Assembly (NCBI RefSeq): GCF_037890695.1
Contig: NZ_CP149571.1
Location: 7,501 to 71,500, forward strand
From: Aeromonas jandaei
Lineage (GTDB): Bacteria > Pseudomonadota > Gammaproteobacteria > Enterobacterales > Aeromonadaceae
Direction: 5' to 3'
Length of the DNA: 64,000 nt
Shown here: positions 9,686 to 19,048 of the stretch, piece after piece
Layout: each line of letters starts with the position of its first letter
Numbering within the stretch: the first letter of the stretch is position 1
Notes under the pieces: generated by a model
Told to the model about the DNA's origin: nothing
What the model saw: the letters and a program-made list of their open reading frames with translations, nothing else
The model's database searches: none
Program-made: the position numbers and the translations under genes

Positions 9686-11389
9686 TCAAACCAACGGCGG
9701 CGTCCGTGGCGGCACCATACGCTTGCTGCCGGTGGACTCGAAGGCCGAGGCGAAGCGCAGCAGGTTGTTGTCGTCATAGGCGCGACCGGCGAAGGTCAGC
9801 CCCACCGGCATACCGATATCGGCCATCACGCCCATGGGGACGGTAACGGTCGGCACGCCGAGGTGGCGAATGGCGAGGTTGCCGTTGGCAACCCAGATGC
9901 CGTTGCTCCAGGCGATATCGGCGGAGGCCGGATTCACATCCGCATCAGCCGGGGCGACGTCGGCGACGGTGGGGAACAGCACGGCGTCGAGCTTGAGCCC
10001 GTCCATCCACTCCTCCAGGTCCAGCTTGCGAGTCTTCTCCAGACCGCGCAGGCCGTCCGGCACAGTGGGGATCTCGTCAAAGCGCTTGATGCCGCGCTTG
10101 GCCATATTGACGTACTCGTCCATGCCCGCCGCCAGATCGCCCTCGCGGTTCGGCAGGGTGCCCGGATCGTGGGGGAAGATCTTCGGCCCATCGACATCGG
10201 CCAGCTTGTTGAGCTTGGGATCGCCATTGGCGCGCAGGAAGTCGTCGAACGCCCAGCCGGAGAGCTCCCACAACTCGTCGTTGAGAAACTCCGGGCTCAC
10301 GATGCCGCGATTGAACACGGTCGGCGCGCCGGGTCTGTCCCCTTCGCAGTTGGAAACCAGCGGGAAGTCCACTTCGATGACTTCGGCGCCAGCGGCTTCC
10401 AGCGCCTTGCGCGCATCTTCCCAGAGGGCGATCACGGTCTCGCGGGTATGGATGCGCTGACCGGTCGGGCCGCCGATGCCGGGGTTTTCGCTGGTGCCGG
10501 CCAGTTCATCCTTGTTGATAAACATGCGCGGCACACCGAGGCGCTTGCCCTTGAGGGCATCTGGCTTGGCAGCCAGATCCAGATAGGAAGCCGGACGCAC
10601 TTCGGAGGCCTTGGGCAGCTGCACCCAGGGCTGCAGGCGCCACAGATCGCCACGGGTGTCGGCATCGTCGGCGACCACTACGTCGAGCACTTCCAACAGA
10701 TCGGCCATGGTGCGGGCATAGGGCACCACCACATCCATGGTCGGAGTCAGCGGCCAGTTGCCACGCACCGAGATGACGCCACGGGACGGGGTGTAGGCGC
10801 ACAGACCGTTGTTGGAGGCAGGGCCACGGCCGCTCGACCAGGTCTCTTCGGCCAGACCAAAGGCGGAGAAGCTGGCGGCGGTGGCGGTACCGGCGCCGTT
10901 GGAGGAGCCGGAGGCAAACGGCGCGGTCAGGTAGTCGGCGTTGTAGGGGCTCTCGGCACGGCCATAGACGCCGCGCTGCATGCCGCCATTGGCCATCGGC
11001 GGCATATTGGTTTTGCCAAGGCAGATGGCACCGGCGGCACGCAGGCGCTCAACGGTAAAGGCATCGCGCTGGGCCACCAGATCCTTGAAGGCCGGGCTGC
11101 CGGAGGCGGCGGTCAGCCCCTTGACCAGATAGCTGTCTTTGGCGGTGTAGGGGATGCCGTCGAGCGGGCTCAGGGTCTCGCCACGGGCGCGGCGGGCATC
11201 GGAAGCCTCGGCCTCTTTCAGCGCATCGGGATTGGCGACCACCACGGCGTTGAGTTTGGTGGCAGTCTCGGGGCCGTTGTAGGCCTCGATCCGGGCCAGA
11301 TAGGCCTTGACCAGTTCGACCGCTGTGGTGCGGCCTGATTCGAGCGCGGCACGCAGCTCGGCAATGGAAACCTCGGTCACTTCGATCAT
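9686..11389 (-). CDS. Amidase-signature family hydrolase
   Basis: 567 residues of the amidase signature family (Ser-cisSer-Lys triad). Visible are the catalytic Lys84 in GIPYTAKDSY, the Gly/Ser loop SGSSNGAGTATA at 161-172 holding the cis-serine, and a nucleophile region at 181-192 (EETWSSGRGPAS), where the usual GGS is replaced by SSG. Such enzymes hydrolyse C-N bonds of amides or carbamoyl compounds in the cytoplasm. It lies 125 bases downstream of the agmatine deiminase gene on the same strand but behind a hairpin at 11471-11491. The neighbour suggests N-carbamoylputrescine or a related amide as substrate, which is inference; the usual enzyme for that step is a nitrilase-fold protein. Confidence 0.82.
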   Translation of the reverse strand: MIEVTEVSIAELRAALESGRTTAVELVKAYLARIEAYNGPETATKLNAVVVANPDALKEAEASDARRARGETLSPLDGIPYTAKDSYLVKGLTAASGSPAFKDLVAQRDAFTVERLRAAGAICLGKTNMPPMANGGMQRGVYGRAESPYNADYLTAPFASGSSNGAGTATAASFSAFGLAEETWSSGRGPASNNGLCAYTPSRGVISVRGNWPLTPTMDVVVPYARTMADLLEVLDVVVADDADTRGDLWRLQPWVQLPKASEVRPASYLDLAAKPDALKGKRLGVPRMFINKDELAGTSENPGIGGPTGQRIHTRETVIALWEDARKALEAAGAEVIEVDFPLVSNCEGDRPGAPTVFNRGIVSPEFLNDELWELSGWAFDDFLRANGDPKLNKLADVDGPKIFPHDPGTLPNREGDLAAGMDEYVNMAKRGIKRFDEIPTVPDGLRGLEKTRKLDLEEWMDGLKLDAVLFPTVADVAPADADVNPASADIAWSNGIWVANGNLAIRHLGVPTVTVPMGVMADIGMPVGLTFAGRAYDDNNLLRFASAFESTGSKRMVPPRTPPLV

Positions 11390-11470
11390 TTTGATCTCCT
11401 GTAAAAGGGTGACTGTTTGTCATGATGATCGCCGCATCAGCGCCGGCGACCATCACACCATCAAGAGAGA

Positions 11471-11491
11471 AAACCCCACGGCGTGGGGTTT
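11471..11491 (-). terminator. Hairpin between agmatine deiminase and amidase genes
   Basis: AAACCCCAC/GTGGGGTTT, nine perfect pairs with a 3-base loop. Weak T-tract; it may attenuate rather than end read-through from 11515 into the amidase. Confidence 0.6.
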
Positions 11492-11514
11492 GGAATACTC
11501 ACCGGAACCGGTTC

Positions 11515-12612
11515 TTATTTGCCGGAGGGAATCTGCTGGGTAATGCAGTGAATATTGCCACCGCCCAGCAGGATCTCGCGGGCCGGTACGCCGACCACGG
11601 AGTGATCCGGGAAGATCTCTTCCAGAATACGCTGGGCTTCGCCATCGGTGGCGGCATCCAGCAGCGGATAGACGATGCGATCGTTGGTGATGAGGAAGTT
11701 CACGTAGGAACCGGCCAGACGGCCTTCTGCCTCGCGCGGCACGCCGGTACCGCTCTCGACGCCGGCAGACTCCTCTTCAGTGCAGAACAGCGGGCCCGGC
11801 TGGGGCAGCTTCCACACTTTCAGCTTGCGACCCTTGGCATCGACCGCCGCTTCCAGCACCTTGAGGGCGGCCACGGAGCGGGCGTACTGGGGATCGTTCT
11901 GATCGTCAGTCCAGTGCAGGGCCACTTCACCCGGACGGACGAAGCAGCACATGTTGTCGATGTGGCCGTCGGTTTCGTCCATGTAAACGCCTTCGTCCAG
12001 CCAGATAAAGCTGGTGACGCCCAGATAGTCGCGCAGGTGAGCTTCGATCTGCTCTTTGGTCAGGTGCGGGTTGCGGTTTTCGTTGAGCAGGCACTCGGCG
12101 GTGGTCAGGCAGGTACCTTCGCCATCCACGTGGATGGAGCCCCCTTCCAGAATCAGCGGCGCATCGTAGCGAGCCATCTCGTGTTGGGTCAGCATCTGGG
12201 CTGCCACTTCCTCATCCTGATTCCACGGGTAGTAGAGACCGCCCTTGTGACCCCCCCAGGCGTTGAAGCCCCAATCCACGCCACGGCACTCGCCGGCAGC
12301 GTTGGTAACGATGGTCGGGCCGGTATCGCGGGCCCAGCAGTCATCGCTGTCCATTTCGACCAGGGTGACGTGAGCGGGCATGATGGCGCGGGCCTGCTCC
12401 ATAAACTGGGCCGGTACACCCATAAAGACCGGGGTGGCACCACCGATGGCATCGGCCACCTTGGCGAAGGTCTCTTGCGCGAAGCGACCGGCTACGCGCC
12501 AGTTGTCCGGGCGAAACGGCCAGATCATCCAGACGGCCTGCTGGTGCGCCCACTCGGCGGGCATGGTGAAGCCGTCGGCGGCCGGCGTGGAGTTAATGGT
12601 CTTGATGCTCAT
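11515..12612 (-). CDS. aguA: Agmatine deiminase
   Basis: 365 residues, the normal length for AguA (peptidyl-arginine deiminase/agmatine deiminase fold). Conserved blocks are [14 protein letters not shown], the [11 protein letters not shown] region, [20 protein letters not shown] with the catalytic His, and [11 protein letters not shown] with the nucleophilic Cys close to the C-terminus. The enzyme converts agmatine to N-carbamoylputrescine plus ammonia, the first step of the deiminase route to putrescine. A LysR regulator is divergently transcribed 158 bases away. No aguB (N-carbamoylputrescine amidohydrolase) is present in the window; the amidase downstream may take that place. Confidence 0.93.
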   Translation of the reverse strand: MSIKTINSTPAADGFTMPAEWAHQQAVWMIWPFRPDNWRVAGRFAQETFAKVADAIGGATPVFMGVPAQFMEQARAIMPAHVTLVEMDSDDCWARDTGPTIVTNAAGECRGVDWGFNAWGGHKGGLYYPWNQDEEVAAQMLTQHEMARYDAPLILEGGSIHVDGEGTCLTTAECLLNENRNPHLTKEQIEAHLRDYLGVTSFIWLDEGVYMDETDGHIDNMCCFVRPGEVALHWTDDQNDPQYARSVAALKVLEAAVDAKGRKLKVWKLPQPGPLFCTEEESAGVESGTGVPREAEGRLAGSYVNFLITNDRIVYPLLDAATDGEAQRILEEIFPDHSVVGVPAREILLGGGNIHCITQQIPSGK

Positions 12613-12769
12613 CGCAAGGCTCCTTGCATGGATTGAGACCCCGCAGGCGTGAAAACGCGGCGCGGGGATCCTGGAAAAATAAGAGTGGGTCGCAGATTAA
12701 GACGTTGCGCCCCCATCCATCAAATGAATAGGATGGATTGTCCCATAAACACGGCGAATAATCCCCCCC

Positions 12770-13723
12770 ATGAAACTGCACCAGCTCGACCTCAATCTGC
12801 TGCTCGCGTTTGACGCCCTGATGACGCAGGGCAGCGTCACCCGCGCCGCCGAAGCCCTCTTTATCAGCCAGCCCGCCATGAGCCACTCCCTTAACCGGCT
12901 GCGCACCTTTCTCGGCGACCCGCTTTTGGTACGCACCCCGCAGGGGATGCTGCCGACCCCGCGCGCCCAGCGGCTGCATCTCGGGGTGCAGCAGGCGCTG
13001 CGGCTGCTGGAGCAGCAGCTCACCGAGGAAGAAGAGTTCGAGCCGAGCCAGTCGAAGCGGCGCTTCGTGCTCTGCACCACCGATTACGTGGAGTGCGTGC
13101 TGATCCCGCCGCTTATTCAGCGGCTCAGACGGATGGCGCCGGGGGTCACCATCGAGATCCGCATCCTGCGCGACACCCTGCCCGAAGCCGAGCTGGCAAG
13201 CGGCGAGATCGATCTGGTGCTGGGGTTTGACGAGTACATGCAGGTGCCGGGGTATCTCGGCAAGGAGACCTGGCTCACCGAACCGCTGGCCGGACTGGTG
13301 CGCGCCGATCTGCCCATTGCCAAATCGACCCCCGCCGGCGCCGAGGATGACCCCTCCCAGTGGCAGGAGCGCATCACCCTGCAGCAGCTTATCGCCATGC
13401 CCCATGTGTTCCACTCGCCCCTTGGCACCTCGGAGGCAAGCCTCGACCGCTATCTGAAAAGTCAGGGCTTTAGCCGCACCATCTCGGTCAACAGCCAGAG
13501 CTATATGTCCGCCGCCGCCATCGTCAGCCAGAGCGATCACCTCTTGGTGCTGCCCAGCATGGTGGCCGAGCTGCTCGCCACCCACTGGCCGCTGAAAAGC
13601 CTGCCGCTGCCCGAAGACGTGCCGGATTATCACCTCAACTGCGTCTGGCACCCCGTGCACGCCCAGCAACCTGCTCTGGTGTGGCTGAAAGATTTGATGA
13701 AAGAGCTGGTGGGGCCGAGGTAA
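12770..13723 (+). CDS. LysR-family transcriptional regulator
   Basis: 317 residues. The N-terminal winged helix-turn-helix is plain (DLNLLLAFDALMTQGSVTRAAEALFISQPAMSH split over residues 7-39), followed by the linker helix and a two-lobed periplasmic-binding-like effector domain from about residue 90. The start of the protein resembles the NodD/NahR branch. It is divergent from aguA and the amidase, so by the usual LysR layout it probably controls the agmatine genes; the shared 158-bp region would hold its sites. Confidence 0.88.
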   Translation: MKLHQLDLNLLLAFDALMTQGSVTRAAEALFISQPAMSHSLNRLRTFLGDPLLVRTPQGMLPTPRAQRLHLGVQQALRLLEQQLTEEEEFEPSQSKRRFVLCTTDYVECVLIPPLIQRLRRMAPGVTIEIRILRDTLPEAELASGEIDLVLGFDEYMQVPGYLGKETWLTEPLAGLVRADLPIAKSTPAGAEDDPSQWQERITLQQLIAMPHVFHSPLGTSEASLDRYLKSQGFSRTISVNSQSYMSAAAIVSQSDHLLVLPSMVAELLATHWPLKSLPLPEDVPDYHLNCVWHPVHAQQPALVWLKDLMKELVGPR

Positions 13724-13780
13724 GGCCGCGGCGTCTGGCATCAAAGGTTGATGGAAAAGCCGAGGAAGGGCTGAGACCAG

Positions 13781-13816
13781 AAACAACAGTGGCTCCCGAG
13801 GGAGCCACTGTTGTTT
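13781..13816. terminator. Bidirectional terminator
   Basis: Sixteen-pair stem (AAACAACAGTGGCTCC with GGAGCCACTGTTGTTT) and a short loop, between the convergent LysR and TetR genes. Confidence 0.85.
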
Positions 13817-13829
13817 CTGCGGTATCGCG

Positions 13830-14396
13830 TTACGCCCGCAGGGCCCGCATCAGCTGGGCGACCACGTCGTCGAGCAGGGGGCGATCGGGACGGCACTGGG
13901 CGAAGGTGATAAGCCCCTGCAGGTTGATCAGCAGCAGGGCTGTCAGAGTGCGGATATCCCGATCCGGCGCCAGCTCACCGCACTGCTGCGCCTGCGTCAG
14001 CAGATCCGCCAGCTCCTGCTCCAGCTCGCCGTAGATCCCCTTGACCCGCTGGGTCAGCTCTTCGTCCTGTTCGCTCAGCTCCATCATGGTGCGGGTCACC
14101 AGACAGGTGCCGCAGAGCGCCTCGGTCACCACCTGATCGAGATAGGCAGCCAGACCGACCAGCGGGCTCGGGTTGTCGAGCAGGGAGCGGCGCAGGGCTC
14201 GCTTGCTCTCCACATAGTGATCGACAGCCGCCAGCAGCAGGCCGCGCTTGTTGCCAAAGGCGCCGTAGATGCTGCCCGGGTGCAGGCCGGTGGCAGCCAC
14301 CAGCTCCTGCATGGTGGTCTTGGCGTACCCCTTGGCGCGAAACGCCTCCATGGCATTTCGTAGCACCTCGTCACGATCAAACTCGGCAATGCGCAT
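13830..14396 (-). CDS. TetR-family repressor, probably of the adjacent ene-reductase gene
   Basis: 188 residues. The TetR DNA-binding domain occupies residues 8-55 (AFRAKGYAKTTMQELV, GLHPGSIYGAFGNKRGLL), with a helical ligand domain after it containing ALCGTCLVTRTM; cysteines here may sense electrophiles, as in NemR-like proteins. The start at 14396 is chosen over 14519 because GGAGGAG lies just upstream and the HTH then begins at the normal distance. It is divergent from the old-yellow-enzyme gene, and two near-identical palindromes lie between them, which fits autoregulation and repression of the reductase. Effector unknown. Confidence 0.87.
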   Translation of the reverse strand: MRIAEFDRDEVLRNAMEAFRAKGYAKTTMQELVAATGLHPGSIYGAFGNKRGLLLAAVDHYVESKRALRRSLLDNPSPLVGLAAYLDQVVTEALCGTCLVTRTMMELSEQDEELTQRVKGIYGELEQELADLLTQAQQCGELAPDRDIRTLTALLLINLQGLITFAQCRPDRPLLDDVVAQLMRALRA

Positions 14397-14507
14397 GGCT
14401 CCTCCCGTCGGAAATGGTTCGTTGCCACGGCGCAAAAAGAGCCGCTGGCAACGCGCGCTGGAAAAGGTCGGCAAGTGTACCCCACTCGCAGGTCGGGGCC
14501 AACCATC

Positions 14508-14523
14508 TTGAACGCACATTCAA
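14508..14523. promoter_or_regulatory. TetR-type operator palindrome 1
   Basis: TTGAACGCACATTCAA: inverted TTGAA/TTCAA arms with a 6-base centre. Paired with a second copy 46 bases away (centre to centre), in the divergent promoter region of the TetR and ene-reductase genes. Confidence 0.7.
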
Positions 14524-14552
14524 AAAAGACTTGCGTCGGAACAAAAAAACGT

Positions 14553-14570
14553 CTTGAATGCACGTTCAAG
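14553..14570. promoter_or_regulatory. TetR-type operator palindrome 2
   Basis: CTTGAATGCACGTTCAAG: inverted CTTGAA/TTCAAG arms, 26 bases before the ene-reductase start. Same arms as operator 1. Confidence 0.75.
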
Positions 14571-14595
14571 AATAACCCGTTCAGGACACACTATC

Positions 14596-15633
14596 ATGAA
14601 TACCCTGTTTCAGCCGTATCGCCTTAATGAGACTCTGACCCTGGCCAACCGCTTCATGATGGCCCCGCTCACCCGCTGCATGGCAGGCCCCGGTCTGGTG
14701 CCGACCGAGCAGATGGCTGCCTATTATGCTCGCCGTGCCGACATCGGCCTGATTGTCTCCGAAGCCGTCATCATCCGCCCCGATGCGCAGGGCTATCCCA
14801 ATACCCCGGGCCTCTTCACCCAGGCTCAGATCGATGGCTGGAAGAGAGTGACCAGCGCCGTACACGCCAAGGGCGGCAAGATCTTCGCCCAGCTGTGGCA
14901 CGTCGGCCGCCTCTCCCACCCCTTCTTCCATCAGGCGGAAGTGCTGGCGCCCTCTGCCGTGGCGCACGAGGGCACTGTGCCCCGCATGCGCGAGCTGACC
15001 TATCAGGTGCCACGTGCCCTGACCGAAGCCGAAATCGCCCAGCTGGTGCAGGATTACGCGACAGCCGCAGCCAACGCCATTGAGGCGGGCTTTGACGGGG
15101 TAGAGATCCACGGTGCCAACGGCTACCTGATCGACCAGTTCCTGCACCACTCCACCAACCTGCGCACCGACAACTACGGTGGCTGCCCGGAAAATATGAG
15201 CCGCTTCGCGCTGGAAGTGGTCGATGCCATCAGCGCCCGCATCGGCGGTGATCGGGTTGGTATTCGCCTCTCCCCGGGTGCCTATGTCCATCTGGCGGGC
15301 AGCCCGGAAGATCGCGCCGTGTTCGACTATCTGCTGGGCAAGCTCAACGATCGCCCGCTGGCCTATATCCACCTCGGCATCTTCGATGACAACCTCACCT
15401 TCGATTATCTGGGTGGCCGCGCCTCCGACTATCTGCGCGCCCACTACAAGGGCAATCTGGTCGGGGTGGGCAACTACGACGCCGAGCGCGCCGCAGCAGC
15501 CATCGAGGCCAACCGCTTCGATCTGGTGGCCATCGGCCGTCCGCTTATCGCCAACCCGGACTACCTCACCAAGGTGAAGAAGGGCGAAGCGCTGGTGCCC
15601 TACGCCGACACCATGCTGGCCGAGCTGGTCTAA
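14596..15633 (+). CDS. Old yellow enzyme family ene-reductase (NemA-like)
   Basis: 345 residues, an FMN-binding TIM barrel. Family motifs seen: MAPLTRCMA near the N-terminus (flavin contact), FAQLWHVGR, the substrate-binding HGANGYLIDQFLH pair His/Asn, NLRTDNYGG and the C-terminal phosphate-binding VAIGRPLIANPDY. Such enzymes reduce alpha,beta-unsaturated carbonyls, maleimides or nitro-compounds with NAD(P)H. The start at 14596 begins at MNTLFQPY, as in NemA; an upstream frame start at 14554 would cover operator 2. Control by the divergent TetR protein is inferred from the operators. Confidence 0.92.
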   Translation: MNTLFQPYRLNETLTLANRFMMAPLTRCMAGPGLVPTEQMAAYYARRADIGLIVSEAVIIRPDAQGYPNTPGLFTQAQIDGWKRVTSAVHAKGGKIFAQLWHVGRLSHPFFHQAEVLAPSAVAHEGTVPRMRELTYQVPRALTEAEIAQLVQDYATAAANAIEAGFDGVEIHGANGYLIDQFLHHSTNLRTDNYGGCPENMSRFALEVVDAISARIGGDRVGIRLSPGAYVHLAGSPEDRAVFDYLLGKLNDRPLAYIHLGIFDDNLTFDYLGGRASDYLRAHYKGNLVGVGNYDAERAAAAIEANRFDLVAIGRPLIANPDYLTKVKKGEALVPYADTMLAELV

Positions 15634-15668
15634 CCGCATCGGTATCGCCAGACGACCGGCAATAAAAA

Positions 15669-15694
15669 ACGAGGGGAGCAGTTGCTCCCCTCGT
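15669..15694. terminator. Bidirectional terminator
   Basis: ACGAGGGGAGCA/TGCTCCCCTCGT, twelve pairs with a 2-base formal loop, between the convergent ene-reductase and rpoS. Confidence 0.8.
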
Positions 15695-15730
15695 GCTATC
15701 TGGCTGATACGCTGATCAGCTGGTGCAGAC

Positions 15731-16717
15731 TTAATTGGTGCGGAAGAGGGCCTCGATGGAGAGCCCCTGGCTCAGCAGGATCTCCCGCAGACGGCGCAGC
15801 CCCTCGACCTGGATCTGGCGCACCCGCTCGCGGGTCAGGCCAATCTCGGCCCCCACATCCTCAAGGGTGGCGGGCTCGTAACCCAGCAAACCGAAACGAC
15901 GAGCCAGCACTTCCCGCTGTTTGGGATTGAGCTCCTCCAGCCAGTGCACAATGCTGCTGCGCATATCATCTTCCTGTGACTCCAGCTCCGGCCCCATGCC
16001 GCGCTCGTCGGAGAGCACATCCAGCAGCGCCTTGTCGCGATCGCCACCGATGGGGGTATCCACCGAGGTGATCTTCTCGTTGAGCTTGAGCATGCGGTTC
16101 ACATTGTCCACCGAGCAATCGAGTGCCTGGGCGATATCCTCGGCGGTCGGCTCGTGATCGAGACGGTGAGAGAGTTCACGCGCGGTGCGCAGGTAAACGT
16201 TTAACTCCTTGACCACATGAATGGGCAGCCGGATGGTGCGGGTCTGGTTCATGATGGCCCGCTCGATGGTCTGGCGGATCCACCAGGTGGCATAGGTGGA
16301 GAAACGGAAGCCGCGCTCGGGGTCGAACTTCTCGACCGCGCGGATAAGACCGAGGTTACCCTCTTCGATGAGATCCAGCAGCACCAGGCCGCGGTTGTTG
16401 TAACGACGGGCGATTTTGACCACCAGTCGCAGGTTGGACTCGATCATGCGCTTGCGGGCTGCTTTGTCACCCCGCAAGGCACGACGGGCGTAATAGACTT
16501 CTTCTTCGGCAGTGAGGAGGGGGGAGAAGCCAATCTCCCCCAGATAGAGCTGGGTGGCATCCATCACCTTGTTCAGTTCCGGTGCCAGCAATTCATCGGA
16601 GATGGTCTCTTCCGCCTCGGCGGCCACCTCCTCCAGCTCTTCTACCTCTTCGTGAGACTCGGGGTCAGCGTCAAACTCTAACTCTGCATCCTGCATTACC
16701 AGTTGTTCTTGGCTCAT
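15731..16717 (-). CDS. rpoS: RNA polymerase sigma factor RpoS (stationary phase)
   Basis: 328 residues, matching RpoS length. Acidic N-terminus; region 1.2/2.1 ([34 protein letters not shown]), region 2.3-2.4 ([40 protein letters not shown]), region 3 and region 4.2 with the helix-turn-helix ([29 protein letters not shown]). It directs general stress and stationary-phase transcription. It follows nlpD on the same strand by 45 bases; in related bacteria the main rpoS promoter lies within nlpD. Confidence 0.98.
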   Translation of the reverse strand: MSQEQLVMQDAELEFDADPESHEEVEELEEVAAEAEETISDELLAPELNKVMDATQLYLGEIGFSPLLTAEEEVYYARRALRGDKAARKRMIESNLRLVVKIARRYNNRGLVLLDLIEEGNLGLIRAVEKFDPERGFRFSTYATWWIRQTIERAIMNQTRTIRLPIHVVKELNVYLRTARELSHRLDHEPTAEDIAQALDCSVDNVNRMLKLNEKITSVDTPIGGDRDKALLDVLSDERGMGPELESQEDDMRSSIVHWLEELNPKQREVLARRFGLLGYEPATLEDVGAEIGLTRERVRQIQVEGLRRLREILLSQGLSIEALFRTN

Positions 16718-16762
16718 GGTGTGTCTCCCTGACGTTACCAGAGTAAGACGGTCTCTCTGGGG

Positions 16763-17839
16763 TTAACGCTTTGGCAAATAGCTCATCGGATTGATCGACT
16801 TGCCTCTGTACCGGATCTCGAAATGCAATCGCACATCCGGCGCGTCCGTGCTACCCATGTTGGCAATGACCGAGCCCCCCTTGACGCTGTCCCCTTCCTT
16901 CACCCGCAACTCGTCGTTGTGTGCATAGGCGGAGAGATAGTCATCATCATGCTTGAGGATGATCAGCTTGCCGTACCCCCTTAAAGCACTGCCAGCGTAT
17001 ACGACCTTACCGCTGCTGGCGGCGTAGACGGGTTGCCCCTTCTGGCCGGCTATGTCGATACCCTTGTTACCCTGTTCTGCAACAGAGAACCCCTCGACGA
17101 TCCGGCCTTTTGCGGGCCAGTGCCAGGAGAGTCTCGACTGGGAGTTGTCTGTTTTTTGTTCTTTGACCTGAGCGTATTCCTTCGGTGCCTCCGCAGCAAC
17201 GGATTTCTGCGAGATGAATGGCGTGGTCTGACCAGATCCACTCGATTCTGCCAATGGACGCGGGCCACTGCTCGGTCGGGTCGTGGTGGTCTGCACCGGA
17301 ACCGGCGTCACCGGGCGGGTTGCGGCTACCATCTGGGTGCTGCTGCCGCCAGCAGACTGGACGTTGAGCACCTGACCCGGCTGCAGGGCGTAGGGGGCAC
17401 TCAGGTTGTTGCTCTGGGCCAGCGCCTGCGGCGTCATGCCGAACTGGCGGCCGATGCTGCTCAGGGTATCGCCGCGACGCACCTCATAGGTGCCGGAGCT
17501 GCGGCTGCTGCTTACGCTGGCGCTGGAGCCATCGAGTCGCAAGCGCTGCCCCGGATAGATGTTATAGGGCGGGCTGATGTTGTTGAGGCTGGCCAGCGAC
17601 GGCACGTCGTTACCGGAGTTGAAGGCGATGGAATAGAGGGTGTCGCCCCGCTTCACCACATAGCTGTTGCCCTGAATGGGGGCACTGACCTGAGCGCCGG
17701 CCTGACGGGTCGGGATGGTCGAGACGAAGGGGCCATCACCCAGCCCCTCAACCGGAGCGGCATTTTTACTGGAGGAACAGGCAAGCAGCAGCCATGAAAG
17801 AACGACGACACTGCTTCCCTGCCAAATACGCGAACGCAT
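16763..17839 (-). CDS. nlpD: NlpD, LysM/M23 lipoprotein activating septal amidases
   Basis: 358 residues. Lipoprotein signal with lipobox LLLAC (Cys21). Two LysM peptidoglycan-binding domains at about 57-102 and 117-160, a Ser/Thr/Pro-rich linker, and a C-terminal LytM/M23 domain (about 255-355) lacking the full zinc-binding set (no HxxxD block), so non-catalytic as in E. coli NlpD, which activates amidase AmiC at the division site. E. coli-type NlpD usually has one LysM; two are seen here. It lies directly upstream of rpoS and 9 bases downstream of yqaA. Confidence 0.95.
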   Translation of the reverse strand: MRSRIWQGSSVVVLSWLLLACSSSKNAAPVEGLGDGPFVSTIPTRQAGAQVSAPIQGNSYVVKRGDTLYSIAFNSGNDVPSLASLNNISPPYNIYPGQRLRLDGSSASVSSSRSSGTYEVRRGDTLSSIGRQFGMTPQALAQSNNLSAPYALQPGQVLNVQSAGGSSTQMVAATRPVTPVPVQTTTTRPSSGPRPLAESSGSGQTTPFISQKSVAAEAPKEYAQVKEQKTDNSQSRLSWHWPAKGRIVEGFSVAEQGNKGIDIAGQKGQPVYAASSGKVVYAGSALRGYGKLIILKHDDDYLSAYAHNDELRVKEGDSVKGGSVIANMGSTDAPDVRLHFEIRYRGKSINPMSYLPKR

Positions 17840-17848
17840 AGCGGATCC

Positions 17849-18430
17849 TTAACGACTAAACCAGAAATAGGCCACGACGGCCAGACCAATACAGAGCCAA
17901 CCGAGCACATCTACGTAGTGCATCAGTTTGCGTTCCATCTTCTCGCCACCCCAGCGCATCAAACCTGCCACCAGGAAAAAGCGCAAACCGCGGCCGATAA
18001 GGGAGGTGATGATGAAGGGCAACAGAGCCATTTGCAACAGCCCAGCCGTCACGGTAAAGACCTTGTAGGGGATCGGGGTGAAGCTGGCGATAAAAATGAC
18101 CCAGATGCCCCACTGCTCGAACCAGTGGCGAGCGATGGCGATCTTGCCCTCATAACCGACGGAAGCCACCAGCGGCTGCACTACCGGATCCCACAGCGCG
18201 TAGCCAAGGGCATAGCCAAACAGCGCACCCAGCACCGAGAACACGGTGGCCAGCGTGGCGTAGTGCCACGCCTTGTGCGGCTTGCCGAGCGCCATCGGCG
18301 CCAGCATCACGTCAACCGGGATGGGCCAGAAGACCGATTCGATAAAGGCGGTGATGGAGAGATACCAGGGGGCGTATTTGTGGCGCGCCCACTGCATTAC
18401 CAGTACATACAAACGGGAAAACAACTTCAC
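17849..18430 (-). CDS. yqaA: YqaA/DedA-like inner-membrane protein
   Basis: 193 residues with about five hydrophobic segments. The motif [20 protein letters not shown] is the conserved re-entrant core of the DedA/VTT superfamily, and [20 protein letters not shown] is the equivalent in the first half. DedA proteins are linked to lipid carrier recycling and membrane homeostasis. It overlaps pcm by four bases (ATGA), so the two are translationally coupled. Confidence 0.85.
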   Translation of the reverse strand: MKLFSRLYVLVMQWARHKYAPWYLSITAFIESVFWPIPVDVMLAPMALGKPHKAWHYATLATVFSVLGALFGYALGYALWDPVVQPLVASVGYEGKIAIARHWFEQWGIWVIFIASFTPIPYKVFTVTAGLLQMALLPFIITSLIGRGLRFFLVAGLMRWGGEKMERKLMHYVDVLGWLCIGLAVVAYFWFSR

Positions 18431-19044
18431 TCAACATCTCCGTCGATCAGGGGAACAAAACGCACCGGTTCCAGAATTCGGCTGGTCAGCTGGGAGCCGG
18501 AGCGTTCAATCAGTTGCAGGGTCTGCTGGCTGTCGCCCACCGGCAACACCAGCCGACCGCCATCGGCCAGCTGATCGGTGAGCGCCGTCGGGATCTCGCT
18601 CGCCGCCGCCGTCACCAGAATGGCATCGTAAGGCCCCTTGTTGGGCCATCCCAGCCAGCCATTACCGTGCTTGGCCGAGACATTGTGCAGATCAAGCTGG
18701 CGCAGCCGGCGTCTTGCCTGGAACTGCAGCGACTTGATCCGCTCCACGGTATAAACGTGCTCCACCAGATGGGCGAGGATCGCCGTCTGGTAACCGGAGC
18801 CAGTGCCAATCTCCAGCACGTGGGCCGGATCATTTTGCATCAGCAGCTCGGTCATTCGCGCCACCATGTAGGGCTGCGAAATGGTCTGGCCATGGCCGAT
18901 GGGCAAGGCGGTGTTGTCCCACGCCTTGTGGGCCATGGCCTCATCCACGAATAGCTGGCGCGGCACTTTCGCGATGGTCGCCAGTACGCGAAAATCGCGA
19001 ATATCCTGCGCAATGAGCTGATTTAACAGGCGCTGTACTATCAC
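18427..19044 (-). CDS. pcm: Protein-L-isoaspartate O-methyltransferase
   Basis: 205 residues. It has the Pcm signature [14 protein letters not shown], the SAM-binding motif [13 protein letters not shown] and post-II/III motifs ([16 protein letters not shown]). It repairs isoaspartyl damage in aged proteins. Coupled to surE upstream (4-base gap) and yqaA downstream, the usual order in gammaproteobacteria. Confidence 0.96.
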   Translation of the reverse strand: MIVQRLLNQLIAQDIRDFRVLATIAKVPRQLFVDEAMAHKAWDNTALPIGHGQTISQPYMVARMTELLMQNDPAHVLEIGTGSGYQTAILAHLVEHVYTVERIKSLQFQARRRLRQLDLHNVSAKHGNGWLGWPNKGPYDAILVTAAASEIPTALTDQLADGGRLVLPVGDSQQTLQLIERSGSQLTSRILEPVRFVPLIDGDVE

Positions 19045-19048
19045 ACCC

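Noticed and set aside
9863-11338. 491-codon plus-strand frame opposite the amidase
   Set aside because: Shadow of codon third-position GC bias; repetitive Gly/Ala/His translation.
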